NCBI GenBank assembly: GCA_008360955.1
Contig: LUCM01006371.1
Location: 294,270 to 358,269, forward strand
From: Fasciolopsis buskii
Taxonomy: Eukaryota > Platyhelminthes > Trematoda > Plagiorchiida > Fasciolidae
DNA length: 64,000 nucleotides
Direction of reading: 5' to 3'
The notes under the pieces are model-generated. The model saw nothing but the letters and a program-made list of their open reading frames with translations. It was not told the DNA's origin and did not search any database. Position numbers and translations under genes: made by a program. Numbering within the stretch: the stretch's first letter is position 1; each line of letters opens with the position of its first letter. This document shows, in pieces, positions 1 to 12,080 of this stretch.

Positions 1-921
1 TGTTGTCAAGATTATCGGTTTCTGTCATCAAATTTGTTTTTCCAATTTTGGTAAATACATTTGCAATTTATTTATTCTCGAACTGAATCAAGCACTGATT
101 CATCGACATATGATTCTACCCTATTTAGTTACGCGTTTATCATCGAGATGCATTCAAGAAAAATGAATATATCGGACGTGTTATGGTCTATCCGGCAACA
201 CTGGCTTTTGGTCTGTGAGTAAGCATTGTTTCGAATACCCTATGTCTGCTTGTGTGCGCTGATTCGATCTCAAGCTTGTATTCTATTTGCCCAATCCTTT
301 TCGTTCCCTCCTTAGGGATAGCACCGAGATGTTGATGAATGAAAGAAAACAAGCGGAATTCAGATGATTTCGTCGAAGTCAACCATTCCCAAATACACAT
401 TAAGGTGATCTTGCTTGGGATGATGTCTCGCCAGTCCCACACCGTGAAAATTAATGTATGAATTGTTGAGGTGCTGAACGGGCTCGAACCCGTGAGCTTT
501 GCAGCAGCACAGCTTTCGATTTCTCGTACTGTCCTAAAATAAGTTAATCCATTTTAATAGTCGGTGAATTATGTTTAGTCGTGTTGTTCCTCGGAACGAG
601 GAAGTGATCGACGCGGCCAGTTTAATGACTTAAACCAAGTTAGTTGCCGTGCATCATTGTAAGATTGGTTACGCAACATAAAACTGACACTGGGAGGCGG
701 GCTAAGTTCTTGGTCTGTAACTCCTCTAGTCGGGTGATAGGCGTATCTACACCGAAAGTCAATGGAATGTTTCCTTAACTCCCTTTCGGGTCATAAGAGT
801 GACGTGTAGGCCAAAGCGGATTCTGTGAGAATTGAAAGATGAATGTGGAACTAAATACGGTACTATCATTGTAATCGTTTATGCGATAACTTAAAGATAA
901 ATACCTCAACAATGACCGAAC

Positions 922-943
922 AGAGAGAGAGAGAGAGAGAGAG
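922..943. repeat. (GA)n microsatellite
   Basis: An uninterrupted alternating A/G dinucleotide tract of 22 bases. Confidence 0.95.
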
Positions 944-1540
944 CAATCAGCTGGACCGGGTCAGATGATCCGACAACCGTTCAATTTCAAAGCACGCAGC
1001 ACGATAAGTGAACCAGACAAAACGTGTACCTTAAGAGGAAGTTGATACAATAAAACAACTTGATGTCACTGGGGTTGGACACTGAGAACTAGGAAGTAGG
1101 CCAGTGCTGCGAGGGATTAACACGAATCAGACAACAAAATAAGGGGCAATAATGCCAATTGATGGGTTTTCATGCTTACCATAACTTTATTTTAATAAGG
1201 ACTGATGTGGTCACCTAGACTTGTAAAAACTGGAATAGGCTGACTGCTTCATGCTGAACCCGTTTGGTTCCAAGCCGGCAAAAGCTTTTCGACGGTCGGT
1301 ACTGTGACTGATGTCAAATGTGTGCCCTCGACTACGAATGCTCCTTGCTCGAGACTGAACTCGGGCCTAAGCAGTTAAATATCCGAACTAACACGGTGAC
1401 GTACGGTCACCCGTACGGTTAATTGCATTGTTTGACCGGTTCCCGCTAGACGTGACGCGTTTACACTAATCATCTGTGGTATTTGTACTAAAAACCACTG
1501 TGCCGAATTTGGTCACCCCAATGACGAACGAACACGAATT

Positions 1541-1765
1541 ACCAGTAAGCACTGGATTGATTATGACCTAGGCTACGCAACTGAAGATAAATTCGAAACC
1601 CACGGCAGCTGGGGAACAGGTTCCGGCTTTATTTACAAATCATGTGTTGAAGCACAAAACAGTAGAAAGCCTGATTGGTCGGATGCATGAGGTCCAATGG
1701 CATTCAAAGCATGTTGGAACTTCACCACTGGCTGTCATCACGGTTGTCATTCTCTGGTAGTCTAG
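1541..1765 (+). repeat. Dispersed repeat, copy 1 of the pair with 63430-63660
   Basis: The stretch shares ordered blocks with 63430-63660 in the same orientation: 'gcactggattg', 'gactacgcaactga' (here 'gctacgcaactga'), 'tacaaatcatgt' and 'gattggtcggat'. No coding potential was seen. The element family is not recognised. Confidence 0.65.
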
Positions 1766-2277
1766 GCACACTGCAGCGAATTTGCACGTAGGCTATCCGT
1801 TTCAATTTTTCCCACTCAAGACCATGATGAATGATCCTTAGGTAGCTGATCATCGAGATCTGTCTGCACAAAACACAAACAGTTCAGTCCAAATAAAGAA
1901 GGGCTATAAAATTCTACAACCACTGCTTCTGACACATAGTTCACTAGTTTCTTGAAACCATTCCTCAAGGGCAAAATCAACATAGGAAAACCACGAAAGC
2001 AATTTACAGCTGATTCGTTTTTGTTACGAATCACCACGGTTACACATCCACCGTGTCTGAACTAGGGGGGTGCACCCGAAACCAATGACTATCAGTTGGA
2101 AGCTTTGTCCATTAATTTTGAACTTTATATTCAGTTTCTAATAATTAATCTTGTGAAATCGACGAGAAACTTGTGACATATTGCCATCTGATACATACAT
2201 AGATTAGTCTCTTTAGGTTGCGCTCAACATATTCATCTTACTTGGGAGTTATCTGTGTGCACAGTCGAGTCAATCGT

Positions 2278-2515
2278 CTATAGCCGTATAAATCAGTAAC
2301 GGATCAGTGCTTTATCATTTGATGAAGTTCCGTGAACCGGTAAGAGCCATCTCTGCTGGCCTAATGTCTAGGGGGATCAAGTCCCAGTCGTTCGTTCTGG
2401 GTTCCTGTTTCTGTTCATGTTTGGATGCGATAGATGTGCTCTATTGATGATTCCAACTAGGGATAAAATAGTTCTGTACGCAATACATTCGCGGTTTGAC
2501 GTTGGTAAAATCAGC
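2278..2515 (+). repeat. SINE family B (tRNA head plus hammerhead-like core), diverged copy
   Basis: This copy matches the family B layout: a 5' block around 'aaatcagtaacggatcagtg', a decayed tRNA-like head, then 'ttgatgattcc' at 2444 and a degraded GAAA block. It is the most diverged of the copies in this window. Confidence 0.6.
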
Positions 2516-4873
2516 GTAATTATCTGTTAACGAATTATTTCGAGTAACTTGTAATCCGTTACCATGCCCATTGTTCTCGTTGTTTTGATATCGTGTACCT
2601 AATTATTTATAAATGACAAGAAACAATTTGGTCCAGAGATTGCGAATGTTCAACGGATGATCCCTGAGAATAAAAGCCAAATAATCTCTCAACAAAATGG
2701 GTTTCTTCAATACTAATGTCTTCAACACTCCCTCTGTTGGATTTCTTTTCCCACTATATTTCATCTGGGTTGTTTTTCTGTCATGAGATACGTAACGGTA
2801 GGTTTGCGTTGTCTGATGCAAGCATTCAAATGGCAAACTGTATGTGAACGTGTGTAGTATGGCTGTGTGGACGAGCCTTAGGGCATGTGTGTGAGACCTA
2901 ATCCAACTGACAATCACGCACACCGTAGGGCTCGGAGATCGATCCCGTTGGACAGGTTGACAGTGTTACGCCTGCGCCGACTGAACACGCGCGTCGATCC
3001 CAATCGGATCTTGATTCTGACTGACCCTTGGCATATCACCGAACTTCGCTGCTCTCGTCGCCGATTCCTTCGGCAGACTGTTTATGCTGCTCACATTTGA
3101 GTTTGCCCGGACGGGAGCTTGTGTGGGGAAGTCCCCTGAATTTTCCAATCCGGTGCCTCATGTTCGGATTAATTACTGCACACGTTTTGTGTATGTGTGT
3201 GTGTGTGTTCCGAATGCACCGAAGTGCTTTTGTTGTCAGCAGGTCGAGCGAGTTGAACAGTGGGAAGGTTAACGGCGAACCGATATGAAATGCAGACAAT
3301 CAACGAGTACTGGTAAGGAGACGTAACAAATTAAGCACATTAACATACATCAAAAGATTGTGGATGTATAAGGCCACAGCAGAACAGCAATGCACAATAA
3401 AGGACTCATCGTACAAAACCGAGTATGTGGACACAATGATGCAAACGTTCTGACAACCAATTGGGATGGCGAGTGATACACCGTCGAACGAGTGTGGTCG
3501 GAGTTCGAGCGATCGTGACCAAATAGGCAAACGGAAGAGGGTAATTGTTTCGGTCATGGGAAAAGTATGTATCACTACTGGATGGGAAAAGACAGACAAA
3601 CGAGTTATTTCACTCGGAGTACGTTAGATGACACATTGGATAGTAAGTGACGATGGAGGCGAAAAGTGTCGTGGGTCGAAAAATTTGATGTTCCAGTGAT
3701 GACAAGGAAAAATATATGGAATATCGAATTTATTTTGGATGATGAGATAACCTTTCTGGACTGCGAGAGGACGGGCAGCAGTGGAACTCGGGATAGGTAT
3801 GAATGAAACATGTTCAGATTAGGATAGCTCCCGAGAACAGTCGGTAAGTTCTGTCAAAATCGCAGAATTAGGAACCAATGTGAAAATAGGATATTTGGAC
3901 ATGGGTTGGATAAACCTTCATGTCCGCTGGCAAACATGGCACTACGATAACACATATTCGGGAAATGGAATCGGGAAACAGATTATTTGCAGGCTCTAGG
4001 ATTAGCACAAAAATGATCTAAGCAAACGGATCAAGAACTATGAAGAAAGAATTTTCCTAATAGGAGTGACATATAGCGCAAACACGTGTGCAGGGAAAGA
4101 ATGATCATTCGACTGTGTGGTTAATGTCAATAACATAATCCTGAAATATATAAAAATTACCTTTCCGAAACGTCCGTCGTCGATTGTAAGTAAACTGAAC
4201 GGAAAGTTTTGTTTCACTAAGCTTCGAAACAAAATGAACGCGGTGATTGAGTAAGTGAGTTAATAAAATCCTTTCAGGAACAAGTGATTGTTTGCAACAT
4301 CAGACGCACTGTGATGACAGAATCAAGATCGGTTTCTCTTGCTAATTTCGTCTAAGATCCTACAGCAGTTTCTGCATGTCTTTTAAGATCCAGGGACCGG
4401 GAAGTTGATCAAACGCATCAACCCGTGATATCCATACTGAGTTACCCAGGAAAATAATGAGACTAGGTTCCGCTTCATTAATACTTAGTTTAAACTGTCA
4501 TACATGAAGACTAAATTGATTCAAGCTGTACAACATCTGTGGACTTCAAATATGCGTATGATCCAATCCCTGGGGTACATTCCAGTCATTCACTATATGC
4601 GAAACATGATGCCTTTGTCTGGGCACAAACTGATCGCTCTTGTCATACTGGTAATAAATGCAAGTATGAAGCAGATTTATGGTGCTTTCATAGTTTCCAA
4701 ATTGAGGGTTGAGGGTTGATATCACATGATGACCTATTTCATGAAATTAAATTACATAGATTTTGGGCTAAAATCCTTGAAAAAAGGGTTCAGTCAATAA
4801 TTAACATTCTGATTATAACAATAAGTTTACTTCATGATGAAGACTACTCGAATATTCATTTTTTTCTCCTCAG

Positions 4874-5090
4874 GGATAAAGAATTTTCTGTCCCCCTGTA
4901 CGATGAAACCGAGCGTAATGTCATGAAACCTTTGGGAGAGCTGAATTTCTGGATCACACTGGGCGAGGTCGAAGACATGCGTGTTCCTGGTGACCGGCGA
5001 CGATCAATGATTAAACAACTGAAAGAAGATCGCGAAGTAGAGAACCGTCTGACCCCGTTGCTCATACGCACTCCTTCGGAAATGTCCCAA
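4874..5090 (+). CDS. MCTP exon 1 in window: end of C2A and linker
   Basis: The acceptor has a strong pyrimidine tract and ends 'ttttctcctcag'; the donor is 'caa|gtaagt'. The first base completes a codon begun in an unseen exon, and 72 codons follow. The opening, with F-S-V-P-L-Y-D-E-T and then L-G-E-L-N-F-W-I-T-L, fits the last two beta strands of an MCTP C2A domain, where a 'pLGxLxFxITL' pattern closes the fold. A charged linker rich in Arg, Lys and Glu follows. The exon ends on a whole codon. The reading frame is also open upstream of the acceptor, but that part has no family similarity. Confidence 0.85.
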
Positions 5091-5221
5091 GTAAGTAGAC
5101 TTTGTTTTTTCACTTCGATCCCCGTGTTTATATCTTCGATTGATTGGAAATGGGATGTGTAAAATGTCATCACTTGATGTCATAAGAAACTGAAGTACAT
5201 ATTAGTAGTAGGAGACTGAAT

Positions 5222-5275
5222 GTTTTCATGAAATAATTCCCCATGTGATATCATCGCTCAACTCACCGTGAGCTA
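5222..5275 (-). repeat. SINE family B, 3' tail only, inverted
   Basis: The stretch is the reverse complement of the family B tail ('gatatcacatggtgaattat'-like, then 'ttcatgaaaac'). It sits just before a + strand full-length copy, so the two form a head-to-head arrangement. Confidence 0.6.
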
Positions 5276-5279
5276 ACGG

Positions 5280-5545
5280 ACAGTAACCGTGCAAATCAGT
5301 GACGGATAGGTGTAACATCATGTGGTGAAGTTCAACAAACCGTGCAGAGCCTGCCCGGTATCGTAATGGCTAAGGCGTCCGACTCAGAATCGTTCGTCCC
5401 GGGTTCGCGTCCCAGTTCAGGTGGGTGAATATATAGTGCTGATGATTCCTAACAAGGATGAAACAGCTGTACAGTGTTTCCATGGTTTCTTTATGGTGAG
5501 TTGAGCGATGATATCACATGGTGAATTATTTCATGAAAACCGGGG
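5280..5545 (+). repeat. SINE family B, near full-length
   Basis: The copy begins with 'cagtaaccgtgcaaatcag' and continues with a tRNA-like head. The head has an A-box-like block 'taatggctaagg' and a B-box-like block 'gggttcgcgtccc'. A hammerhead-like core starts at 5439. The tail is 'gatatcacatggtgaattat' followed by 'ttcatgaaaac'. It is closely related to the copy at 17672-17912. The tRNA head implies mobility by a pol III transcript copied by a partner LINE. Confidence 0.8.
5432..5480 (+). ncRNA. Hammerhead-ribozyme-like core inside SINE family B
   Basis: The core CTGATGA (5439-5445) is followed by a stem II (TCCT-AACA-AGGA), then GAAAC (5460-5464), a very short stem III (ACAGCTGT) and a TA cleavage-type dinucleotide before CAGTG. 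This is the order of a type I hammerhead with a minimal stem III, as in Sm-alpha of schistosomes. In this copy the 5' strand of stem I (TAGTG) no longer pairs with CAGTG, and the base pair closing stem II next to the core is U-U rather than G-C. Activity of this copy is therefore doubtful. Confidence 0.6.
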
Positions 5546-5564
5546 AAACAATACACATCTATTT

Positions 5565-5695
5565 TACTTGGCTTGCTAAGAATCATCAGCAGTGCACATC
5601 CATCGCTACCCAAACGGGGACGCGAACCAAGGACGAATGATTTTAATTTGAATGCCTTAGTCAGTAGGCTAACCGTACAGGCCCTCAATGGTCCG
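5565..5695 (-). repeat. SINE family B, inverted partial copy
   Basis: On the minus strand this copy has the tRNA-like head and 'gtgcactgctgatgattc', including an intact CTGATGA (+ strand 5583-5589). The GAAA block is damaged. It lies back to back with the + copy at 5280-5545. A further inverted tail fragment lies near 5875-5930. Confidence 0.65.
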
Positions 5696-7001
5696 CTCGA
5701 CCTCAGCAGTTGATTTTATGCGTATTCTTCATTGATTTCCAAGGTCACATCATGGGTTCTGACAGTAATCGACTCCTACGGTAGACAGCTTATTGGTGGG
5801 CAATCTAAGTGAAACGAATGCTTTGGACACTACTTACAGAGCATGGCTATTTAATCGGTAATAATATCAAGAGATCGTGGTTCATGAAATTATTCACTAT
5901 ATGATATCAACGTTCAGTACACCATTTGACAATTTTTCAATTTTTAAGTCACTACGAACAACCTTTTTCCAATATTAGCAGTACAAGTGATTGAAACTGG
6001 ATTAATACTCCTTAGAAATTCGGTACTAGTTGCAGGATGTTGGACGTCACGAGGGAGGACGCTGAGCTTCCGTTCCTGCTATTGGTGGTAGGGATGCTGA
6101 GAGTGTTTTCGGTCAACTAAGTGTTGTAATGATTGTGGGTGTTCATCCATCACACTAATCGGGTTCTGTGACTCATGAATAGCTGGATGGTCGAATTTCG
6201 TCAGCGTGGTTCAAACTCACTATGGGGACGGGAGTATAGTTTGTGTCGCGCAATCGATAACGCAAGCATCGATTTCCTTTGATCGGCAAAGTGAATCGTC
6301 GGGTTTAGTTGATATTTCTATCCGGTTTACTCTAGAATGGAAGAAACACACGGGTTAGACGGTTTAAGGCAGACCGAAAGCCAATGCAACAAACTCAAGT
6401 GTACGTCCGCCGAATTTGTCTCATTTTACCTATTGTAAATCACACGGAAATCTCGAGTGTTGTGTACATGAAATTGGAAAGGACACATTGAATAAGCTGA
6501 TTCTTTCAAAAGCAGTTAATCTGCCCATACGATGCTAAGCGTTAGTTAGTGTGTACACACTTCGGTAAGCACGTGAGCCAAGGGGTGCGGGAAAGCACAT
6601 ATGGGTATTACACACAACAGGGGAACAGTGACTAGTCGACGTGTGGATGTTTACGTCCTGTCTATGGGATGCCAGTCGGAAACGACCAACTGACGATTAT
6701 TGACGACTAAGGCATGAAGTTGCGATTCTCGCAGTGATGAAAACCAAAGCGCCAACAAAACAGATAAAACGATGACCCCGTCAGTCGATGGGATCGACGA
6801 TGATTCTGAACGAAATGTTGTATTTCGTCAATTTTAGGAATGTCTCGCCATTCAAAAAGTACAATTTTCCTTTTATTTCCCAAGGAGACCTTGGGCTTTG
6901 GGAATCAGAGATAATTCACCTCGTCCGATCTTGTAGACTTTATAGTCTAGTATTAAGTTTGGCGTAGAAGAAAAATATAGTTTGACCTTGAAAACAGCAC
7001 T

Positions 7002-7135
7002 ATCATGACCGGCAATGATCAAGCGGGCAATGTCACAGCATTTTAACATGAAAGTCGCGGATTTGGATCCTCTCACCGCCGGTTAACTTTCCATTTTGGC
7101 AGGCGTCTGTCGGCCGCGAAGTTCCACCCTCCTCC
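7002..7135 (+). repeat. SINE family A (tRNA-derived), diverged
   Basis: The family A layout is visible: 'tgaccggc' start, A-box region, 'catgaaagtcgcgg', a damaged B box ('ggatttggatcc'), 'accgccggttaac', and a tail with 'ggccgcgaagttcc'. It is more diverged than the copies at 42474 and 45831. Confidence 0.7.
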
Positions 7136-9374
7136 CTAGAATTGGTGACCTAAATAAGAGAAAAAAACTGAAAATGGACGGAGGTTTGCCAACCTGTATT
7201 GTCTGCCATGTGTTCTGTAAGTTGACTCCATGAGAAGGAATGAACACATTGGAAACTGAGGAAGCAGGGACAAACTTTCCTGAACCATCATATATAAGTC
7301 GAAAATCCTCCTACCATCGGATCGCGCGGTCTGACAGAAAGCGTGGCTAGTTGCGTTGAGCGCATGTGGGCAGATTCGGAAGTAAGTACTGGCACACCCG
7401 ATTGGGTACGCACGCATGGCTAACAACGTTGTCATTGTGACAGTACCGCGGCGCTGGGTAGTTTTTTAGTTTTTCGCCTTATTTACTATTAGAACGAAAA
7501 AGTGCATCATTTCCTGAGCCAAGGCAGAGTGACCATCTAAGGGCTAACAAGTGGAGAAAATTTCCGTTCATGGTAGGATTCGGACCAGCAACCACTGAGA
7601 TATAATGTCTTGATGTTGAACATTTGAGCACCAGCAACCCGGAAGGACTAGTTTGAAGACTTCTCCACTCGCGAAACTACATTAGAAACCCGACTAGAAA
7701 TCCGGGCAAGTTCCAACGCGTGAGAGGTGCCTTCAAAATGGGATCCGGATTTGCGTGGTCGCTTTGCTCCTACCTCCAGTTATTCGTGCTGACCGTCTCA
7801 GTAGCAGCCTTCCAATTCAATATCGTACCCTAAGAATCGACGTTTTTGGATGGACAAACGAACTACTGTCTTGACTTGACTAAAATGTAGCCCACGTTCA
7901 TTGGGTAAGTATATGGAACTGTCTGACAATCTCTATTAGGTCAGACGTGCGGTGATTGGGCTGGACGGCAGAGTTCAGACATCTGTTATTAAACCGACTA
8001 GCGTGATCAACTTGCTAAATAAATTACTGACAAAATTTTATCAGTCATATGTTTCTGATATTTTTGTTATTTCAAAATATTTAAGGACTAGCCAAACGAT
8101 GTGGCTATTTGTTTCTAGTGTAACCATTAAAATAACCCACTGATCATTCAACACGTGATCTGAGCAAACCTTTTGAATTCCGCAAAATCTGATTCGGATC
8201 AAACCGAACCCGGTTTGATCGTGTTTTTCGATGGTGTGACAATTTACAAAGCAATGGTTAGGCCCCGGCTGTAGGCCGCCCTAGTGTACACATCTGAAAG
8301 AAAAATGGCATATTTTTGACTTGATTTTTGCAGTAAGACTTATTAGTATTGAAGTTTCAAAACGAGGGCCACTTCCTCTGAAGTTTCTACTGTATTCTTC
8401 GTAAAACAATACTGAAATGATCGCAGATATTTAAAGAAGAAACCGACACACAGCCCCCTGTGTATCAGGCGGTTGACCATTTACACAAACATCAACTTAA
8501 ATCAATTACCTTCAAATTTGATCCATTGAGAATTGGGCAAAATGTCGAGCAAAGTTTCATCAAAGGTTTCTGGGATTGACTATATATTACTGTCAAACGG
8601 ATCACCTATCAAACCGGGAAAAGAACCATTGACAATCGAACCGCGAAAGTTAAAAACAGGATTTGTTGAAATCCATCAAATTGTCTTAGGCGGACAAATT
8701 TTGCTTAAACCGAATTCCTGATTGGCCCATCGGTACGATAATTGATTGGAATGTAAACATATTCGATTTGGCCTTAGCAACAGGATCTTGTCCGAATCAC
8801 CGAAGGGGAGGATAAGGGTGAGTAGGGTTATCTGAACGCAAAGTTCACTTTTGATGTACGACAGTAGCTTGGGGAAGGATTTTTGTCAACTGGTTCAGGG
8901 TTAGGCTTCAAAAAACTGGACACGTGATCGTAAGTTTCAAGTAATCATCGGATTTGGAATCGTAGACCGATGACAGGGTCTGGTAACAGTCACTAAAACC
9001 GATCCAGTGATTTCAGGACAACTTATATCGCCAACGTAGCGCGGTGCTGATTTTGTTATTCGTGCGTAAACTCTATCTGAGTTGGATTGTACACGTCTCC
9101 CTCATAGTGATTAATAACTGGACACCCCACGATAACTCCGTCCGATTGCTGATATGGTTAACGAAGAGGTGTGAGGTGTGGCGTGTCTGAAGTACGCACC
9201 AACAAATAATGGATACTCTGTACTGCCCTAGCAACCAGTAATGTAATTGAAGGTCAGTAGTTTCAAGCAGTAGCAATGTCTTCGAAAAGAGTAATGAGGT
9301 TAAACCAATTCAAGTCAATTAAATACTTTATTCATCTTTTTCGTCAGCAATAATCGCAGAGTTTTCATGTTTTC

Positions 9375-9570
9375 GTTTTATCTTTAATCACTTTACTTCC
9401 TTTTATTAATGAAATGAAAGTATACATCATTTTTCAAGAAGGGAGCCGCGATCAATAAAGGTTTCCAAGTAAGGCAATTGACCAGCAGTGGGAGGATTCG
9501 AACCGGCCACCCTCGTGTCCAAACGCCCTGAAAGTATTCTTTTGATCACCTCTGGCCAGTTTCCAACAAT
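9375..9570 (-). repeat. SINE family A, inverted
   Basis: The reverse complement contains the B box 'ggttcgaatcctcccac', the 'tgctgg' region and the 3' tail 'catttcattaataaaagg'. The short open frames over this stretch come from the repeat. Confidence 0.75.
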
Positions 9571-11889
9571 GTGGACCCGTTCGGCCGAAGCCGTCAGGGC
9601 ATCAAAACGAGGATCTTTGTATCGGAACATGCCGCGATGCGAAGTCAACCACTGCGGATCAACAAAATACGATAAATCATAAAATTATCCGGTAAAGTGT
9701 ACCGGCCCAAAGCGTTCCTAATCGAGACTTGAAATATCCACCGAAACATTCGGTCCAAAAGGGTTCCACAGAATCGTAAGTGGATGAAAATGTATGGATT
9801 CCAGTGGCTTGCTCGTCTGCAGTGCCCTGTGAATCGCAAGGGCTGAGGAGATGGGAAAATAATTTCTCTTCTTGGCATTGCTTGCATCAGAGGAAATTTC
9901 CGTTGCACAAGAAACTTTACTGGCCTTGTTTAGTCGCACATCGTCTGTAAAAGCTCGCACATGACCTACATTCCTGAGTAGGTACAAATTGACAGATTTT
10001 AGGTGTACATAGTCCGATCGCGAGTGAGCAAAAATTCTGCATTTATCTCTCCAATTTTGTCATCCTTCAACCCGAATACAAAACCCATAAATCTTCGGCG
10101 TTGTCACGCAAACCATAGTTCTGGTGGAGTGATCCCTGAAATTATCAGAACATTTTGTGTTTATGTCAGATCACAAAAGTTCCTGTTCACGAAAACTGAC
10201 GGTGTAGAGTAGAGTTATCAGGCTATTAGCTGTTTCGGGTTGGGTGATATTGTGGCAGATCAACATTTTAAGACTGGCACTAATCTGTGGGGATTTTGAA
10301 CACAGGTTTTCTCACATCCATTTGTACGCAGGACAAATATGTTGTCGAGGCGGTCAGAAAACCGGGTCGAAAAGACGCAACAAATCGAGTGAAATCTGTG
10401 ACCTAACAATGTAGTGTCTTTTTCACTATTCCAACAAGAGTTAGAAAAGAAAAGTACGCTGGGTTTGGGAAGACGCACTACGAAAGAAAGTCAAAAATAA
10501 TGCCGAAATTGTCTGAGTTTTCGGATTCTACAGGAGAAACGCCAGTTTTTACACACATTTGCAAAATACATAGATCAGCGAATATCGGAGTTTAGAGAGG
10601 ACCCGGAGAAGAAAGTTGCAAGCGGTACAAGGGTCTTTGGTGAATGTGGAATGAAATAAGATAAAGGTACATTCAGAACGCGTGGATGGGTTAAATGAAA
10701 GACCATTCTGTTCTGTAAATTGTAACGATCAGAAATAAGTAGTATGATTTGTTATCAGTTGATAAGTTATGGAATACACCAACATCGTCCGCCTAAGTGA
10801 CCGTAGAACCGGACGAGGTATCCGGAGGGGTCATTTACACCAGTGGAGTAGAGAACAGGGTGGTGGGAAGAGGGGAAAGAACAGGACGGTGGAGATTTTT
10901 CGATGACTTTTCTCCAAATCTCGTTGTTCGAAAAAGCCCATTCAAACAGTATTTCATTGTTAACAAATGGATGGAGCTTTTGAGATAAAAAGGTACTGAG
11001 AATGGAATCAGACGCATAGAATGATCACGACACACACATTTAACCGACTGTGCAAAGTTGTATAATAACATGAAAATATAATACACTATATATGATATTG
11101 TGTGAAATGTATACGGCAGACGTTCGCGGGCAAACTGGAAGTGATCGAGGGCAGTATGACAAGTTTAGTTGGTTTCAAAAAAGCCGAAATAGAGGAAAAT
11201 GAGCCCAAATCGTTTGAAGAAAACGCTGAATTCATTTCTCCCCTCGGTAATCGGGACTATACTTGATGCTGGTTCCCAGCTTACTGAGAAGAAAGACGAA
11301 TACGAATAGTCGTCAGTGAGAGAGAAGTTGTGACTTCAGACAGAACACGGGCATTATATTTAAGAATACGAGAATCTAAATGATCTGGCCCAGCCATGAT
11401 TGCAATCACATGAATTGTAAGAAATTTACAAAGCACATTTTTATCGATAGAACGTCGATGGAGCGAACCGGTGAAGGAATAACTGTTACAGGTTTGGTGA
11501 ATCCAGGATTGTGAATTCCACTGTCGAATGAACAAAAAGCTATGAGGTAAGGTAGACGTCGATCTGGTTACAAAAGCACAACATTTTGTCTCGGTGCTAT
11601 CAGTCACGTGACAGTGGGAATGAATTATGGCCAGGGAAATAAGACCGTCCAACAAGCCCGTCGGCATTCAGGGGAACGAGACTCGCGCTAAAGACTTGAA
11701 GGACTGAAAACCAGGAACCAACCTGGCGAACCATCCATTCGTTCTAATTCTGAAACAAAAAATGGTTTAGTTTTTGTAACACGTTTATGGGCAGAGGTGA
11801 CTTTCGAAGTGAGGCTTAAGGAAGAAACAATGAGCCTGATAGACAGGGGAAAAAGAGGCCAGTAATTTCTATCATGTTCTTACCAACGT

Positions 11890-12080
11890 AAACCTCGTGA
11901 CCAAGACAAATAAACGAAATGATTGTGTAGACGGGATGGAAGCTATTTTAGTCGTTCTCGTTCGATTAAGGGGGGGGGGCGAGTTTGAACAAGAGTCGAG
12001 AAGACTGACAGAAGTGGCCAGAGTTAGCGACAGAGAAAACAACATCACCACGCAGGGACAATCTTTCTTCTTGGTCACAA
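11890..12080 (-). repeat. Unclassified dispersed repeat, copy 1
   Basis: Read on the minus strand this stretch gives the peptide S-L-T-L-A-T-S-V-S-L-L. Read on the + strand, 23030-23240 gives S-L-T-L-A-T-S-V-N-R-L, followed in both by S-N-P and an 'MAA' or 'IAS' block. Two related copies in different introns indicate a mobile or dispersed repeat. A run of nine or more G lies inside this copy. Confidence 0.6.

Larger units (their letters stand above)
1..4873. other. 5' region, no exon recognised
   Basis: This stretch should hold either an intron of the MCTP gene or upstream DNA. I looked for the missing part of C2A (a Ser-Asp-Pro-Tyr type loop, or a donor leaving two bases to join exon 1) and found none. 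It contains a GA microsatellite, a diverged hammerhead SINE at about 2278-2515, and one copy of a repeat that recurs at 63430-63660. The open frames seen here are short and lack family features. Confidence 0.6.

Noticed and set aside
4716..5162. 148-codon frame read as a single-exon protein
   Set aside because: Only the part between the strong acceptor at 4873 and the donor at 5091 has MCTP similarity; the flanks are intron read-through.
11281..11667. 128-codon minus-strand frame in intron 1
   Set aside because: It has no domain, no transmembrane or signal pattern, no splice context, and a composition typical of a chance frame.
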